DNA from: UBA4717 sp045577925
Lineage (GTDB): Bacteria > Bacillota > Clostridia > Oscillospirales > CAG-272
Assembly: GCA_045577925.1 (NCBI GenBank)
Contig: JAZNJH010000001.1
Coordinates: 1 to 46,290, forward strand
Length of the DNA stretch: 46,290 nt
Direction: 5' to 3'
A program made the position numbers and the translations under genes. Positions 8,576 to 16,137 of this stretch are shown here, piece by piece (position 1 is the first letter of the stretch; every line of letters starts with the position of its first letter). The notes beneath the pieces were generated by a model. The model saw only the letters and a list, made by a program, of their open reading frames with translations, was not told the DNA's origin and ran no database searches.

Positions 8576-9286
8576 TTATTTCTCCTTTCCTTTAGCCTTA
8601 TCAAGCAGATCTGGGCGTGCTTTTCGTGTTTTTTCAAGCGCCGCTTCCTGCCTCCAGGCTTCGATATTTGCATGGTGACCGCTTAAAAGCACGTCGGGCA
8701 CAAGCCTGCCCCTGAAATCGTACGGTCTTGTATACTGCGGATATTCGAGAATACCCGATGCTATGCTCTCAAGCTCGTAGCACTCTGCATCCGACAGCAC
8801 TCCGTCTATCATTCTGCAAACACAGTCGACAAGCACGCATGCGGGGATCTCTCCTCCCGTCAGCACGTAATCTCCTATCGATATCTCCTCGTCAACTATC
8901 TCGTCTATAATACGCTGGTCAACACCCTCGTAATGCCCGCACAGTATAACTATATTATCATATCCAAGAAGCTCTCTTGCCTTATCCTGCGTAAGTACGC
9001 TTCCCTGCGGAGACATATATATGACTCTGCGGCGCATATCAGGCTTTTGACTCATAGTATCAAGCACTGCCCGGTAGCAATTGTATATCGGAACGGGGCT
9101 CATAAGCATGCCCATTCCGCCCCCATACGGTGTATCGTCAACACGCCTGTGCTTGTTTTCCGAATAATCCCGTATATCGTGAGTATTTATTTCAACAAGC
9201 CCTGCAGCCCGTGCCCGTCCGATTATACTCTCGGAAAGCACACCGTCCACAAGGGAAGTGAATAGTGTCATTATATCAAAACGCAA
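8576..9286 (-). CDS. trmD: tRNA (guanine37-N1)-methyltransferase
   Basis: 236 residues. The SPOUT-class trefoil-knot SAM site is visible as IVILCGHYEGVDQRII and ISIGDYVLTGGEIP, with the N-terminal DDTPYGGGMGM segment. TrmD places m1G at position 37 of tRNAs reading CNN codons and prevents +1 frameshifting. The start is TTG at 9286: GGAGGA lies 7 bases upstream, and the reading MRFDIMTLF matches family N-termini. It is preceded by rimM (14-base gap), the usual rimM-trmD pair. The C-terminus contains the ribosome binding site for the next gene. Confidence 0.95.
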   Translation of the reverse strand: MRFDIMTLFTSLVDGVLSESIIGRARAAGLVEINTHDIRDYSENKHRRVDDTPYGGGMGMLMSPVPIYNCYRAVLDTMSQKPDMRRRVIYMSPQGSVLTQDKARELLGYDNIVILCGHYEGVDQRIIDEIVDEEISIGDYVLTGGEIPACVLVDCVCRMIDGVLSDAECYELESIASGILEYPQYTRPYDFRGRLVPDVLLSGHHANIEAWRQEAALEKTRKARPDLLDKAKGKEK

Positions 9287-9300
9287 TATGATATCCTCCG

Positions 9301-9819
9301 TCAGTCTTCAAACATTCCCGGTATAGGAGAAATGATGATTCCCTTTTGAACGTCTATTTCGTCTATAAATTCATCAACACCCGGAACGAGCACCTCTCGT
9401 CCGTGATCTGTTTTGATAACGTATATATCCGACGCAACGCTCTCAAAAATGTCGACAAGCACTCCGAGCTTTTCACCGTTTGTGCTTCTGTATACGTCAA
9501 GCCCTATCATATCCGCAATAAAAACTGAGTCTTCATCTATCGGTATGTCCTCGCGGCGCGCGTATACCGTCTTGTTTTTCAAAAGCATGGCGCTGTCCAT
9601 ATCATCAACGCCTTCAAGCTTTACAAGCGCACATTTCTTGTGCTCACTTGCACTTACAACGTCATATCCGACAAGCTCTTTTTTCTTTTCAATATATATT
9701 TTTTTAAGCGCGCAGAATACATCCAGCGAATCACACCATGATTCTATTTTAACGTTTCCGCGTACACCGTGAGTGTTTATTATTCTGCCGCACTCGAGAA
9801 ATTCATTTTTATCAGCCAT
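9301..9819 (-). CDS. rimM: 16S rRNA processing protein RimM
   Basis: 172 residues. The N-terminal RimM barrel begins ECGRIINTHGVRGNVKIESW, and a C-terminal PRC-barrel part includes DMIGLDVYRSTNGEKLGVL and EVLVPGVDEFIDEID. RimM binds S19 and helps mature the 30S head. It is the first gene of rimM-trmD-ligase-DUF4330-like x2, behind its own promoter. rpsP, the frequent upstream partner in other genomes, is not here. ATG at 9819. Confidence 0.93.
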   Translation of the reverse strand: MADKNEFLECGRIINTHGVRGNVKIESWCDSLDVFCALKKIYIEKKKELVGYDVVSASEHKKCALVKLEGVDDMDSAMLLKNKTVYARREDIPIDEDSVFIADMIGLDVYRSTNGEKLGVLVDIFESVASDIYVIKTDHGREVLVPGVDEFIDEIDVQKGIIISPIPGMFED

Positions 9820-9846
9820 ACATTGACCTCTTTTTCCGTTTTCTTT

Positions 9847-9874
9847 ATTATACTACATTTTCTGCAAAATGCAA
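9847..9874 (-). promoter_or_regulatory. Promoter for the rimM operon
   Basis: On the minus strand TTGCAT (9869-9874), 16-bp spacer, TATAAT (9847-9852), about 28 bases upstream of the rimM ATG. The divergent cwlD promoter, somewhere in 9875-9950, is not clear to me. Confidence 0.65.
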
Positions 9875-9957
9875 GAGTCTTATTTTAAAGTATCTTTTTG
9901 CATATATCATGCCCTTTGTGACATAAATATCTTATATAAACACTTTGGAGGACAGAT

Positions 9958-10692
9958 ATGTCAGGTAAGGCAGGAAAAAGATTTTTAAGCGAATTTATTA
10001 TTTTCACCGCAATATTTGCCGTTATAGCCGGTTTTCTCGGATACATGGGTTACGTTATCGGCAGAAGTGACTTTGCCGCCACTGCTTCTGCCCAAGCAAA
10101 AGACGTCAGGCAGATAATAATCGATGCCGGGCACGGCGGTGTTGACGGCGGAGCTACCGGTATAAACGGCAGACTTGAAAAAGAGCTTAATCTTGAAATA
10201 TCCCAAAAGCTTGCCGCATATATGAAGCTATTTGGCTTCGACGTTATTATGACGCGCACGGACGACGTCTCTCTCGGCGAAGATGCACCCAAGGGTAAAA
10301 AGAAAATGACCGATCTCGTAAAACGCCTTGAATGCGCCAATAACAACCCAGACGCTCTGTTTTTAAGCATACATATGAATAAGTTTCCGCAAGAAGTCTG
10401 CAAGGGACTCCAGATATGGTATTCGCCGGGAAATGACATGAGCAAAAGATTTGCGGATATAGTAAAAAATACCGTCAAAGAAGACCTTCAAAACGATAAC
10501 ACACGCGATTGCAAGAAGGCAGGCTCGGCTATATATCTGCTTAACCGCATGAAAAACACTTCCATACTCGTTGAGTGCGGATTTATTTCAAACAAAGATG
10601 AATGTACGATGCTATGCGACAACGCATACCAGCGAAAGCTTGCCGCTTCAATATCAGATGCAGTTATTGATTTTAAGAACAACGTAGGGTGA
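9958..10692 (+). CDS. cwlD: N-acetylmuramoyl-L-alanine amidase (CwlD-like)
   Basis: 244 residues. One N-terminal membrane/signal helix (about 10-33) precedes an Amidase_3 domain. Zinc and catalytic positions are visible: DAGHGGVDGG (His), KEL (Glu), LSIHMNKF (His) and LVECGFISN (catalytic Glu). It cleaves the lactoyl-L-Ala bond of peptidoglycan. CwlD prepares muramic-delta-lactam in spore cortex; the length, single domain and lack of binding repeats fit CwlD, but a vegetative amidase cannot be excluded. ATG 9958 follows TTGGAGGA. The stop codon directly abuts the stop of convergent radA. Confidence 0.85.
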   Translation: MSGKAGKRFLSEFIIFTAIFAVIAGFLGYMGYVIGRSDFAATASAQAKDVRQIIIDAGHGGVDGGATGINGRLEKELNLEISQKLAAYMKLFGFDVIMTRTDDVSLGEDAPKGKKKMTDLVKRLECANNNPDALFLSIHMNKFPQEVCKGLQIWYSPGNDMSKRFADIVKNTVKEDLQNDNTRDCKKAGSAIYLLNRMKNTSILVECGFISNKDECTMLCDNAYQRKLAASISDAVIDFKNNVG

Positions 10693-12078
10693 TCACTTGC
10701 AATATGCAAGTGCTTCAAAAATGCTCTTTATCGGGATTATTTCTACGTCAGGATATTTTTGCGTTTTTACTTTTTCCATATTCTTATGTGGAACGAGTAT
10801 CTTTTTAAAGCCAAGGCGCGAAGCCTCAGATATTCTCTTTTCAATCTCGCTTACTGCCCTTATCTCTCCGGCAAGTCCTATTTCACCAACGGCTATAATA
10901 CCGCTCTCGACGGGAATATCGCGCACCCCCGATATAAGCGATAGCGCGATCGCAAGATCGCTTGCAGGCTCGTCAAGCCTGAGTCCGCCAACAACGTTGA
11001 GATATACGTCGTTGGTATAGAATTTAAATCCAAGGCGCTTTTCAAGAACCGCGATAATAAGGCATACTCGGTTATAGTCCACTCCGTTCGTTGTACGCCT
11101 CGGCGCCGGAAACGACGTTGGTGTAACAAGCGCCTGTATCTCGGCGATAACGGGGCGTGTCCCCTCCATAACGCATACTGCACAGCTGCCCGACACACCC
11201 TCTCGTCTGTCCGATAAAAGCATCTCTGACGGATTTGGCACTTCACAAAGACCGGAGTCGGTCATTTCAAACAAACCTATTTCATTGGTTGAACCGTAAC
11301 GGTTTTTTATCGCTCGTATCATTCGGTACGAGCGTATTTTTTCGCCCTCAAAGTAAAGCACCGCGTCAACCATATGCTCAAGCACCTTAGGACCTGCTAT
11401 ACCGCCTTCTTTATTGACATGCCCAACGATTATCATAGATATACCTTCGTTTTTTGCCTTGGTTATAAAGGACAGCGCACACTCGCGCACCTGAGCAACG
11501 CTTCCCGGCGCTGACGATATGCCCTCGTTATATATTGTCTGTATCGAATCAATTATCATTATATCGGGCGATAGCTTATCTGCCTGCCCGTTAATGCTTG
11601 AAACGTTGGTCTCGGTTAAAAGATAAAGGCTTTCAACCTCGCTTAAGCCCTCGAGTCTTTTTGCACGAAGCTTTATCTGATCGCGCGATTCCTCGCCCGA
11701 AACGTAGAGGACCTTTCTGCCCTCGCCGGCAAGGGTTTTGCATATCTGGAGTAATAGCGTTGATTTTCCAATACCCGGCTCACCTGCCAGAAGCACGACT
11801 GAACCGGGGACAAGCCCGCCGCCAAGAACACGGTCAAGTTCTCCCATTCCCGTAGTTTCGCGCTTTGTGGCGCTAACCTCATACTCGTCAAATTTCACCA
11901 CCGTGTTTTCATATGCCGGAGCCACTCTCTTTATTTTCGCAGTCTTTTCCGCTTTTTCAAGCTCCCGTTCAACCTCAACGGCGGTATTCCATTCTCCGCA
12001 TACAGGGCACTTTCCAAACCACTTGGTTGCCGATGCACCGCACTCTGCACATTCAAATAACGTCTTCTGATTTTTCAT
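10693..12078 (-). CDS. radA: DNA repair protein RadA
   Basis: 461 residues. A four-Cys zinc finger (C10, C13, C24, C27), RecA-like ATPase with Walker A GEPGIGKSTLLLQ, the RadA signature KNRYGS, and a C-terminal Lon-protease-like domain (DLAIALSLISG, AVGEIGLAGEIRAV). RadA drives branch migration in recombination and helps process stalled forks. It is 25 bases downstream of the histidine kinase gene, same strand; ATG 12078 has AAAGGAAG. A 7-bp hairpin CACTTGC/GCAAGTG (10694-10712) covers its stop codon but lacks a T run. Confidence 0.95.
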   Translation of the reverse strand: MKNQKTLFECAECGASATKWFGKCPVCGEWNTAVEVERELEKAEKTAKIKRVAPAYENTVVKFDEYEVSATKRETTGMGELDRVLGGGLVPGSVVLLAGEPGIGKSTLLLQICKTLAGEGRKVLYVSGEESRDQIKLRAKRLEGLSEVESLYLLTETNVSSINGQADKLSPDIMIIDSIQTIYNEGISSAPGSVAQVRECALSFITKAKNEGISMIIVGHVNKEGGIAGPKVLEHMVDAVLYFEGEKIRSYRMIRAIKNRYGSTNEIGLFEMTDSGLCEVPNPSEMLLSDRREGVSGSCAVCVMEGTRPVIAEIQALVTPTSFPAPRRTTNGVDYNRVCLIIAVLEKRLGFKFYTNDVYLNVVGGLRLDEPASDLAIALSLISGVRDIPVESGIIAVGEIGLAGEIRAVSEIEKRISEASRLGFKKILVPHKNMEKVKTQKYPDVEIIPIKSIFEALAYCK

Positions 12079-12103
12079 TATCTATTCTTCCTTTGGGTAA
12101 GGT

Positions 12104-13600
12104 TTACTTGCTTTTCTTTATTTCCGCTTCGCGTATATACGAGAGTGTGAATGTAAATTCACAGTATTTTCCGTACTCGCTCTTTACACTGATAGTTTCT
12201 TCATGCGCATCAATAATAGTTTTTGCGATATACATACCAAGTCCAACTCCCGTTTTATCGAGTCCGCGGCTTTTATCGCTCTTATAAAATCTGTCGAAAA
12301 CGTACGGCAGGTCTTCTTCTTTTATACCCTGCCCCTCGTTATAGACTGATACGTGAAGCTTTTTCGCCTTTTCGCTTATCGTAATACGGTATTTTGCTCC
12401 CTGTGTGGAAAATTTGACCGCGTTATCACAGATATTGTAAAGAATCTGATATACGGCATCTCTGTCTGCCCAGGCAAACATCTTATCACTATCGCAGACA
12501 AATTCAACGTCGAGCTTCTTTTCTTCTATTTTCTGTTCAAAGCTTATGAGTATTACTCTCGCCATTTCGCATATGTCAAAGGCGGACTTTGTGAATTTGC
12601 GCTCACCTGCCTGTATTCTCGTTATATCAAGAAGCGAGCTGACAAGGCGCGAGAGTCGCCTTACCTCATTTCTGATTATATCAAGATAGTATTCGTGCTT
12701 CTCGGGCGGTATAGTTCCGTCTATTATACCGTCAATAAAGCCTGAAATTGTGGTCATGGGTGTTCGCAGGTCATGCGATACGTTTGCCAGAAACGAGCGT
12801 CTTAATTCGTCGCTGTTAGCAAGAGACGCCGCCATGGTGTTGAATGCTACAGCAAGCTCGGAGATCTCGTCATAACCCGAAACGGGAACTCTTACGTCAA
12901 AGCGCCCCTGTGCAAAGCTCTTTGCCGCGCGGCTCATATACTTAAGCGGGCTCGTTATTCTCTCGCTTATAAAATAAACGGCTATCATGGTTGCAAGAAG
13001 TATCCACAGGCATGACATTATTACCGTGTTTATCATACTGCTGTTAAGCTCGGGGATAGAAAAGTTTGACGTGCAAACGAAAAGCACACCGCACGCGGGA
13101 TTTGAATAGTTGCGTATCGGAAGCGCATAAATAAGATACTTGGTGTTAGCACTACCTTCAATAAGATCAGTTCCCGTATAGCTGCCGTTTTTTATTACCT
13201 CGTCAACAATTTTCATAGGGACTTTATTTATGTTTGGAACTTCGGAGGCAGATGCCGACGTAACATAATTGGAAAGTAATACATTTCCCGAAGCATCGGT
13301 AATAAACGCATCGATATCCTCAGTGTATACGTCAAGCGCATAAATAACGCTTCGAAGCATTTCGCCCTTCTCACTGATGTATTTGTTGAAATCGTTTACT
13401 GCAAGTGCATTCTGTCCGTTACCGTCGCGGGTATACATAAAACCGAGCACGGTATTTGCAACCTGCACCAGAGAATCCGATTTTGCATCCTCGGCATAAT
13501 CGTTTATCGTTGACGAAAGAACTGCTGCAAGTATTACAAAGCTTACGAACAGTATCAGTATGATTGCCGATATATATTTTGTAAAAACGCTCTTGAACAT
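12104..13600 (-). CDS. Membrane sensor histidine kinase
   Basis: 498 residues. Transmembrane helix 1 (about 8-30), an extracellular sensor domain (about 31-185), helix 2 (about 190-212), a HAMP linker (about 213-265), HisKA with phospho-acceptor His276 in ANVSHDLRTP, then the HATPase region with N box ILYNICDNAVKF and G boxes at DRFYKSDKSRG and GVGLGMYIAKTII. It should autophosphorylate on an unknown external signal. No response regulator gene is adjacent; the unpaired OmpR-type regulator at 1207-1899 is a possible partner (inference). ATG 13600 has GGAG upstream. radA follows in the same operon. Confidence 0.92.
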   Translation of the reverse strand: MFKSVFTKYISAIILILFVSFVILAAVLSSTINDYAEDAKSDSLVQVANTVLGFMYTRDGNGQNALAVNDFNKYISEKGEMLRSVIYALDVYTEDIDAFITDASGNVLLSNYVTSASASEVPNINKVPMKIVDEVIKNGSYTGTDLIEGSANTKYLIYALPIRNYSNPACGVLFVCTSNFSIPELNSSMINTVIMSCLWILLATMIAVYFISERITSPLKYMSRAAKSFAQGRFDVRVPVSGYDEISELAVAFNTMAASLANSDELRRSFLANVSHDLRTPMTTISGFIDGIIDGTIPPEKHEYYLDIIRNEVRRLSRLVSSLLDITRIQAGERKFTKSAFDICEMARVILISFEQKIEEKKLDVEFVCDSDKMFAWADRDAVYQILYNICDNAVKFSTQGAKYRITISEKAKKLHVSVYNEGQGIKEEDLPYVFDRFYKSDKSRGLDKTGVGLGMYIAKTIIDAHEETISVKSEYGKYCEFTFTLSYIREAEIKKSK

Positions 13601-13643
13601 GGCTTTAGCTCCATCACTAATTCACATTGTTATAACTTGTATT

Positions 13644-13672
13644 ATTTTACCACACTTTTTTCCATAAATCAA
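13644..13672 (-). promoter_or_regulatory. Promoter for the histidine kinase-radA operon
   Basis: On the minus strand TTGATT (13667-13672), 17-bp spacer, TAAAAT (13644-13649) with TGG in front (extended -10). Divergent from the mraZ promoter. Confidence 0.65.
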
Positions 13673-13831
13673 TAACTTATAATAATGTAGTGCAAATTGA
13701 TATTTTAATTTTTAAATACCCGCTTTTTAAGAACCGGGAAATTTTTACGCACAGATATTCAGCTTCGATTTTTGTTCACGAAATATTTACATTTGCAGAG
13801 CCGTATATTAAGAAAAAATCGGTTTTACCTA

Positions 13832-13860
13832 TTGAAAAATTGGGGAAGGTGAGTTATAAT
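13832..13860 (+). promoter_or_regulatory. Promoter of the dcw (division and cell wall) cluster
   Basis: TTGAAA (13832-13837), 17-bp spacer, TATAAT (13855-13860). Start of transcription is expected near 13867, just ahead of the MraZ boxes, leaving a leader of about 100 bases before mraZ. Confidence 0.85.
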
Positions 13861-13867
13861 TAAATCA

Positions 13868-13910
13868 AAGTGGTGATAAGTGGTGCATTTAGGCGCCAAA
13901 TGGTGGAAAT
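13868..13910 (+). promoter_or_regulatory. MraZ operator boxes (10-bp-phased repeats)
   Basis: TGGTG occurs at 13871, 13881 and 13901, with a degenerate AGGCG at 13891, so four units repeat every 10 bp exactly. The units read like AAAGTGGTGA, matching the direct-repeat boxes bound by MraZ ahead of its own gene in other bacteria (established). Their position just after the predicted transcription start suits autorepression. Confidence 0.8.
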
Positions 13911-13970
13911 CATACCATTATATGGTAAAAGCCCCGCGATTCTTATATTTTTGGAGAAAGGAGAGTGCTC

Positions 13971-14396
13971 ATGGTCGTATTTTCAGGTACCTATCAGCAT
14001 ACGGTAGACAGCAAAAACCGTCTTTTTATACCGGCTAAATTCCGCGAGCTGCTTGGCGATAATTTCATGGTCATGCAAAACGTTGAAGGCTGTCTTGACA
14101 TAATAACTGCTCAGGCGCGCGACATGATCGTTGAAAAGCTCTCTCTCCTGCCACGAACGCAAACCGCTAAAATCAAAAGATTTTTATTCTCTGGCGCAGA
14201 CGACTGCTCTCCCGACTCTCAGGGACGTGTTGTTCTGCCGAAGCAGCTTATAGAATTTGCTCATCTTGAAAAGAACGTGCTTATAATCGGAGCAGGCGAT
14301 CATATAGAAATATGGAATGAAGAAAACTTCGAAGAAAATATTTCAACCATGTCAAACGAAGCGCTTGCAGATGAAATGAGCGCACTTCAGTGGTAA
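13971..14396 (+). CDS. mraZ: Transcriptional regulator MraZ
   Basis: 141 residues. Two MraZ/SpoVT-AbrB-like swapped-hairpin domains are visible, each with a DSKNR/DSQGR-type motif (VDSKNRLFIPAKFR and PDSQGRVVLPKQL). MraZ is a ring-forming DNA-binding protein that regulates the dcw operon from the boxes just upstream. ATG 13971 is preferred over GTG 13965 because AAAGGAGA is then correctly spaced (about 7 bases). The 3' end nearly overlaps rsmH. Confidence 0.93.
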   Translation: MVVFSGTYQHTVDSKNRLFIPAKFRELLGDNFMVMQNVEGCLDIITAQARDMIVEKLSLLPRTQTAKIKRFLFSGADDCSPDSQGRVVLPKQLIEFAHLEKNVLIIGAGDHIEIWNEENFEENISTMSNEALADEMSALQW

Positions 14397-14398
14397 AG

Positions 14399-15346
14399 AT
14401 GTCAGAGAGCATTAACTTTTCACACTACTCCGTTCTTTTAAAGGAGAGCGTTGATGCGCTGGCTCCCGAAAAAGGCGGCATATACGCCGATCTCACACTT
14501 GGAGGCGGCGGACATTCTCTTGAGATATTAAAGCGCATGCCCGATGGTGGCAGGCTTATTGCCTTTGATCAGGACAGCGATGCTATCAGGGCATCAGAAA
14601 TCAGACTGCACGACTACATCGACAGAGTCACATTTGTAAACGAGAATTTTTCAAATCTCGCATCTACGCTTAAGTCGCTCGGCATAAACTCGCTTGACGG
14701 CGTGGTGATCGACCTTGGAGTTTCCTCCTATCAGCTTGATACTCCGGAGCGCGGCTTCTCGTATATGCACGACGCGCCGCTTGACATGAGAATGAATAAA
14801 GGTTCGGGAATATCGGCGTATGACGTAGTCAATACTTATTCTAAGGACACTCTGAAAAAAATCATATATGAGTATGGCGAGGAAAGATTTGCGTCGCGCA
14901 TAGCGGCAAAAATTGAGGCAGCCAGACAAACAAAGCCAATCGAAACTACATTTGAATTAGTCAGCATTATCAGAAGCGCAATGCCTGACGGAGGCAGAGG
15001 CGCAGAAAAACATCCCGCAAAACGAACATTCCAGGCTATTCGAATTGAAGTGAACAACGAGCTTGGTGTAATCAAGCCGGCAATAATTGCCGCAGTTGAT
15101 GCACTAAAGCCGGGCTGCCGCCTCGCCGTTATAACCTTCCACTCGCTTGAAGACAGGCTTGTAAAAAATCTGTTTTCATCGCTTGTAAATCCATGCACAT
15201 GTCCTCCCGACTTTCCCGTGTGCGTATGCGGCAAAAAGCCTATGGCAAAGCACGTTACGCACAAACCTGTTCTTCCCGGCAAAAACGAACTTGATGAAAA
15301 TTCAAGATCAAGAAGTGCGAAGCTCAGAATAATCGAAAAAATATAG
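14399..15346 (+). CDS. rsmH: 16S rRNA (cytosine1402-N4)-methyltransferase
   Basis: About 315 residues from ATG 14399; a GTG at 14390 overlapping the mraZ stop is the alternative, and neither has a strong ribosome binding site, so translation is probably coupled to mraZ. Typical RsmH blocks: HYSVLLKESV, ADLTLGGGGHSLEIL (SAM site), GVVIDLGVSSYQLD, ERGFSYMHDAPLDMRMN, HPAKRTFQAIRIEVNNEL, and ITFHSLEDRLVK. It modifies C1402 of 16S rRNA. Second gene of the dcw cluster, as is standard. Confidence 0.95.
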   Translation: MSESINFSHYSVLLKESVDALAPEKGGIYADLTLGGGGHSLEILKRMPDGGRLIAFDQDSDAIRASEIRLHDYIDRVTFVNENFSNLASTLKSLGINSLDGVVIDLGVSSYQLDTPERGFSYMHDAPLDMRMNKGSGISAYDVVNTYSKDTLKKIIYEYGEERFASRIAAKIEAARQTKPIETTFELVSIIRSAMPDGGRGAEKHPAKRTFQAIRIEVNNELGVIKPAIIAAVDALKPGCRLAVITFHSLEDRLVKNLFSSLVNPCTCPPDFPVCVCGKKPMAKHVTHKPVLPGKNELDENSRSRSAKLRIIEKI

Positions 15347-15374
15347 AATTTCAAAGAAAGCGAGGCAGCCCCGG

Positions 15375-15980
15375 ATGACATCAAATACATATAATAAGGT
15401 CAAAAAGAAAAAGAATATGATTACCGAGGCTGATGCAAAGGTTATCGCAAAAAGAGGTGCGATTCCCCGCACAAGCTCTGACTTGGCCCGCGAAAAAACG
15501 AACACTGTGACACAAACACCAGCCGTTACCAGAAGGCGCGAAAGAGTTACAACAAAGCCTCAGGCGCTTCACACACGTATACCGGCGATCCTCGGATTTG
15601 ATACAAGAGACAAGTTTAACACGATAGCCGTATCAACGGCTAACAGATACCCTCTTGTTATCGGTCTGCTCATTACTCTGCTTATCACGAGTATGTTCAT
15701 GCTCGTTGTTGTCAACGCCGTCAGTATAAACAAAATGAAGCTTGAAACAACACAAATGAACAGTGCCCTTGAAAAGCTTATCGAGAGAGAAGATGAATTG
15801 ACTCTCGAGCTTGAAAAGCGTGACGATCTCAGATATATAAGAGAGATCGCTGTCAATCAATACGGTATGATAGACAAAAAGCACGCAACAAAGCATTACA
15901 TAAGCCTTGACAAGGAAGATAAGGTGGAAGTGCTAAGCAAAGCAGATTCCGAGCCTGTTGTTGACGGCGCATCAGACTGA
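15375..15980 (+). CDS. ftsL: FtsL-like cell division protein
   Basis: 201 residues. A long basic, Thr/Ser-rich cytoplasmic N-terminus (1-90), a single transmembrane helix (about 93-114), then a heptad-rich coiled coil (about 118-155) ending RYIREIAVNQYGMIDK, a typical FtsL/DivIC-type ending. By position between rsmH and the PBP gene it is FtsL, the septal coiled-coil protein that bridges FtsQ/DivIB and the FtsW-PBP synthase. Sequence is poorly conserved in this family, so the call depends on topology and place. ATG 15375 has GAGG upstream. Confidence 0.8.
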   Translation: MTSNTYNKVKKKKNMITEADAKVIAKRGAIPRTSSDLAREKTNTVTQTPAVTRRRERVTTKPQALHTRIPAILGFDTRDKFNTIAVSTANRYPLVIGLLITLLITSMFMLVVVNAVSINKMKLETTQMNSALEKLIEREDELTLELEKRDDLRYIREIAVNQYGMIDKKHATKHYISLDKEDKVEVLSKADSEPVVDGASD

Positions 15981-16041
15981 GTATATATAAAAATCGGAAT
16001 ATATACACACAAAGTCAAATAGATATAAAATAACGGAAAAC

Positions 16042-16115
16042 AATGAGGGTAAGGATGCGCAAGCTCTTTACTCTCGCTTGTTTATTTGAAATATTTTCCC
16101 AAGATTATCCTCGTT
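16042..16115 (+). promoter_or_regulatory. Hairpin in the ftsL-PBP intergenic leader
   Basis: The 157-base gap before the PBP gene holds an 11-bp stem AATGAGGGTAA (16042-16052) with TTATCCTCGTT (16105-16115), using G-U pairs that form only on the plus-strand RNA. An inner stem is CAAGC (16060-16064) with GCTTG (16076-16080). There is no T run, so it is not a terminator; it may be an mRNA processing or stability element (inference). Confidence 0.4.
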
Positions 16116-16137
16116 TGAGAATGAAAGGAAAAAGCGT

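Noticed and set aside
13868..13910. Short direct repeats that could suggest a CRISPR-like or tandem repeat array
   Set aside because: Units are 10 bp with no spacers and match MraZ boxes at the expected place.
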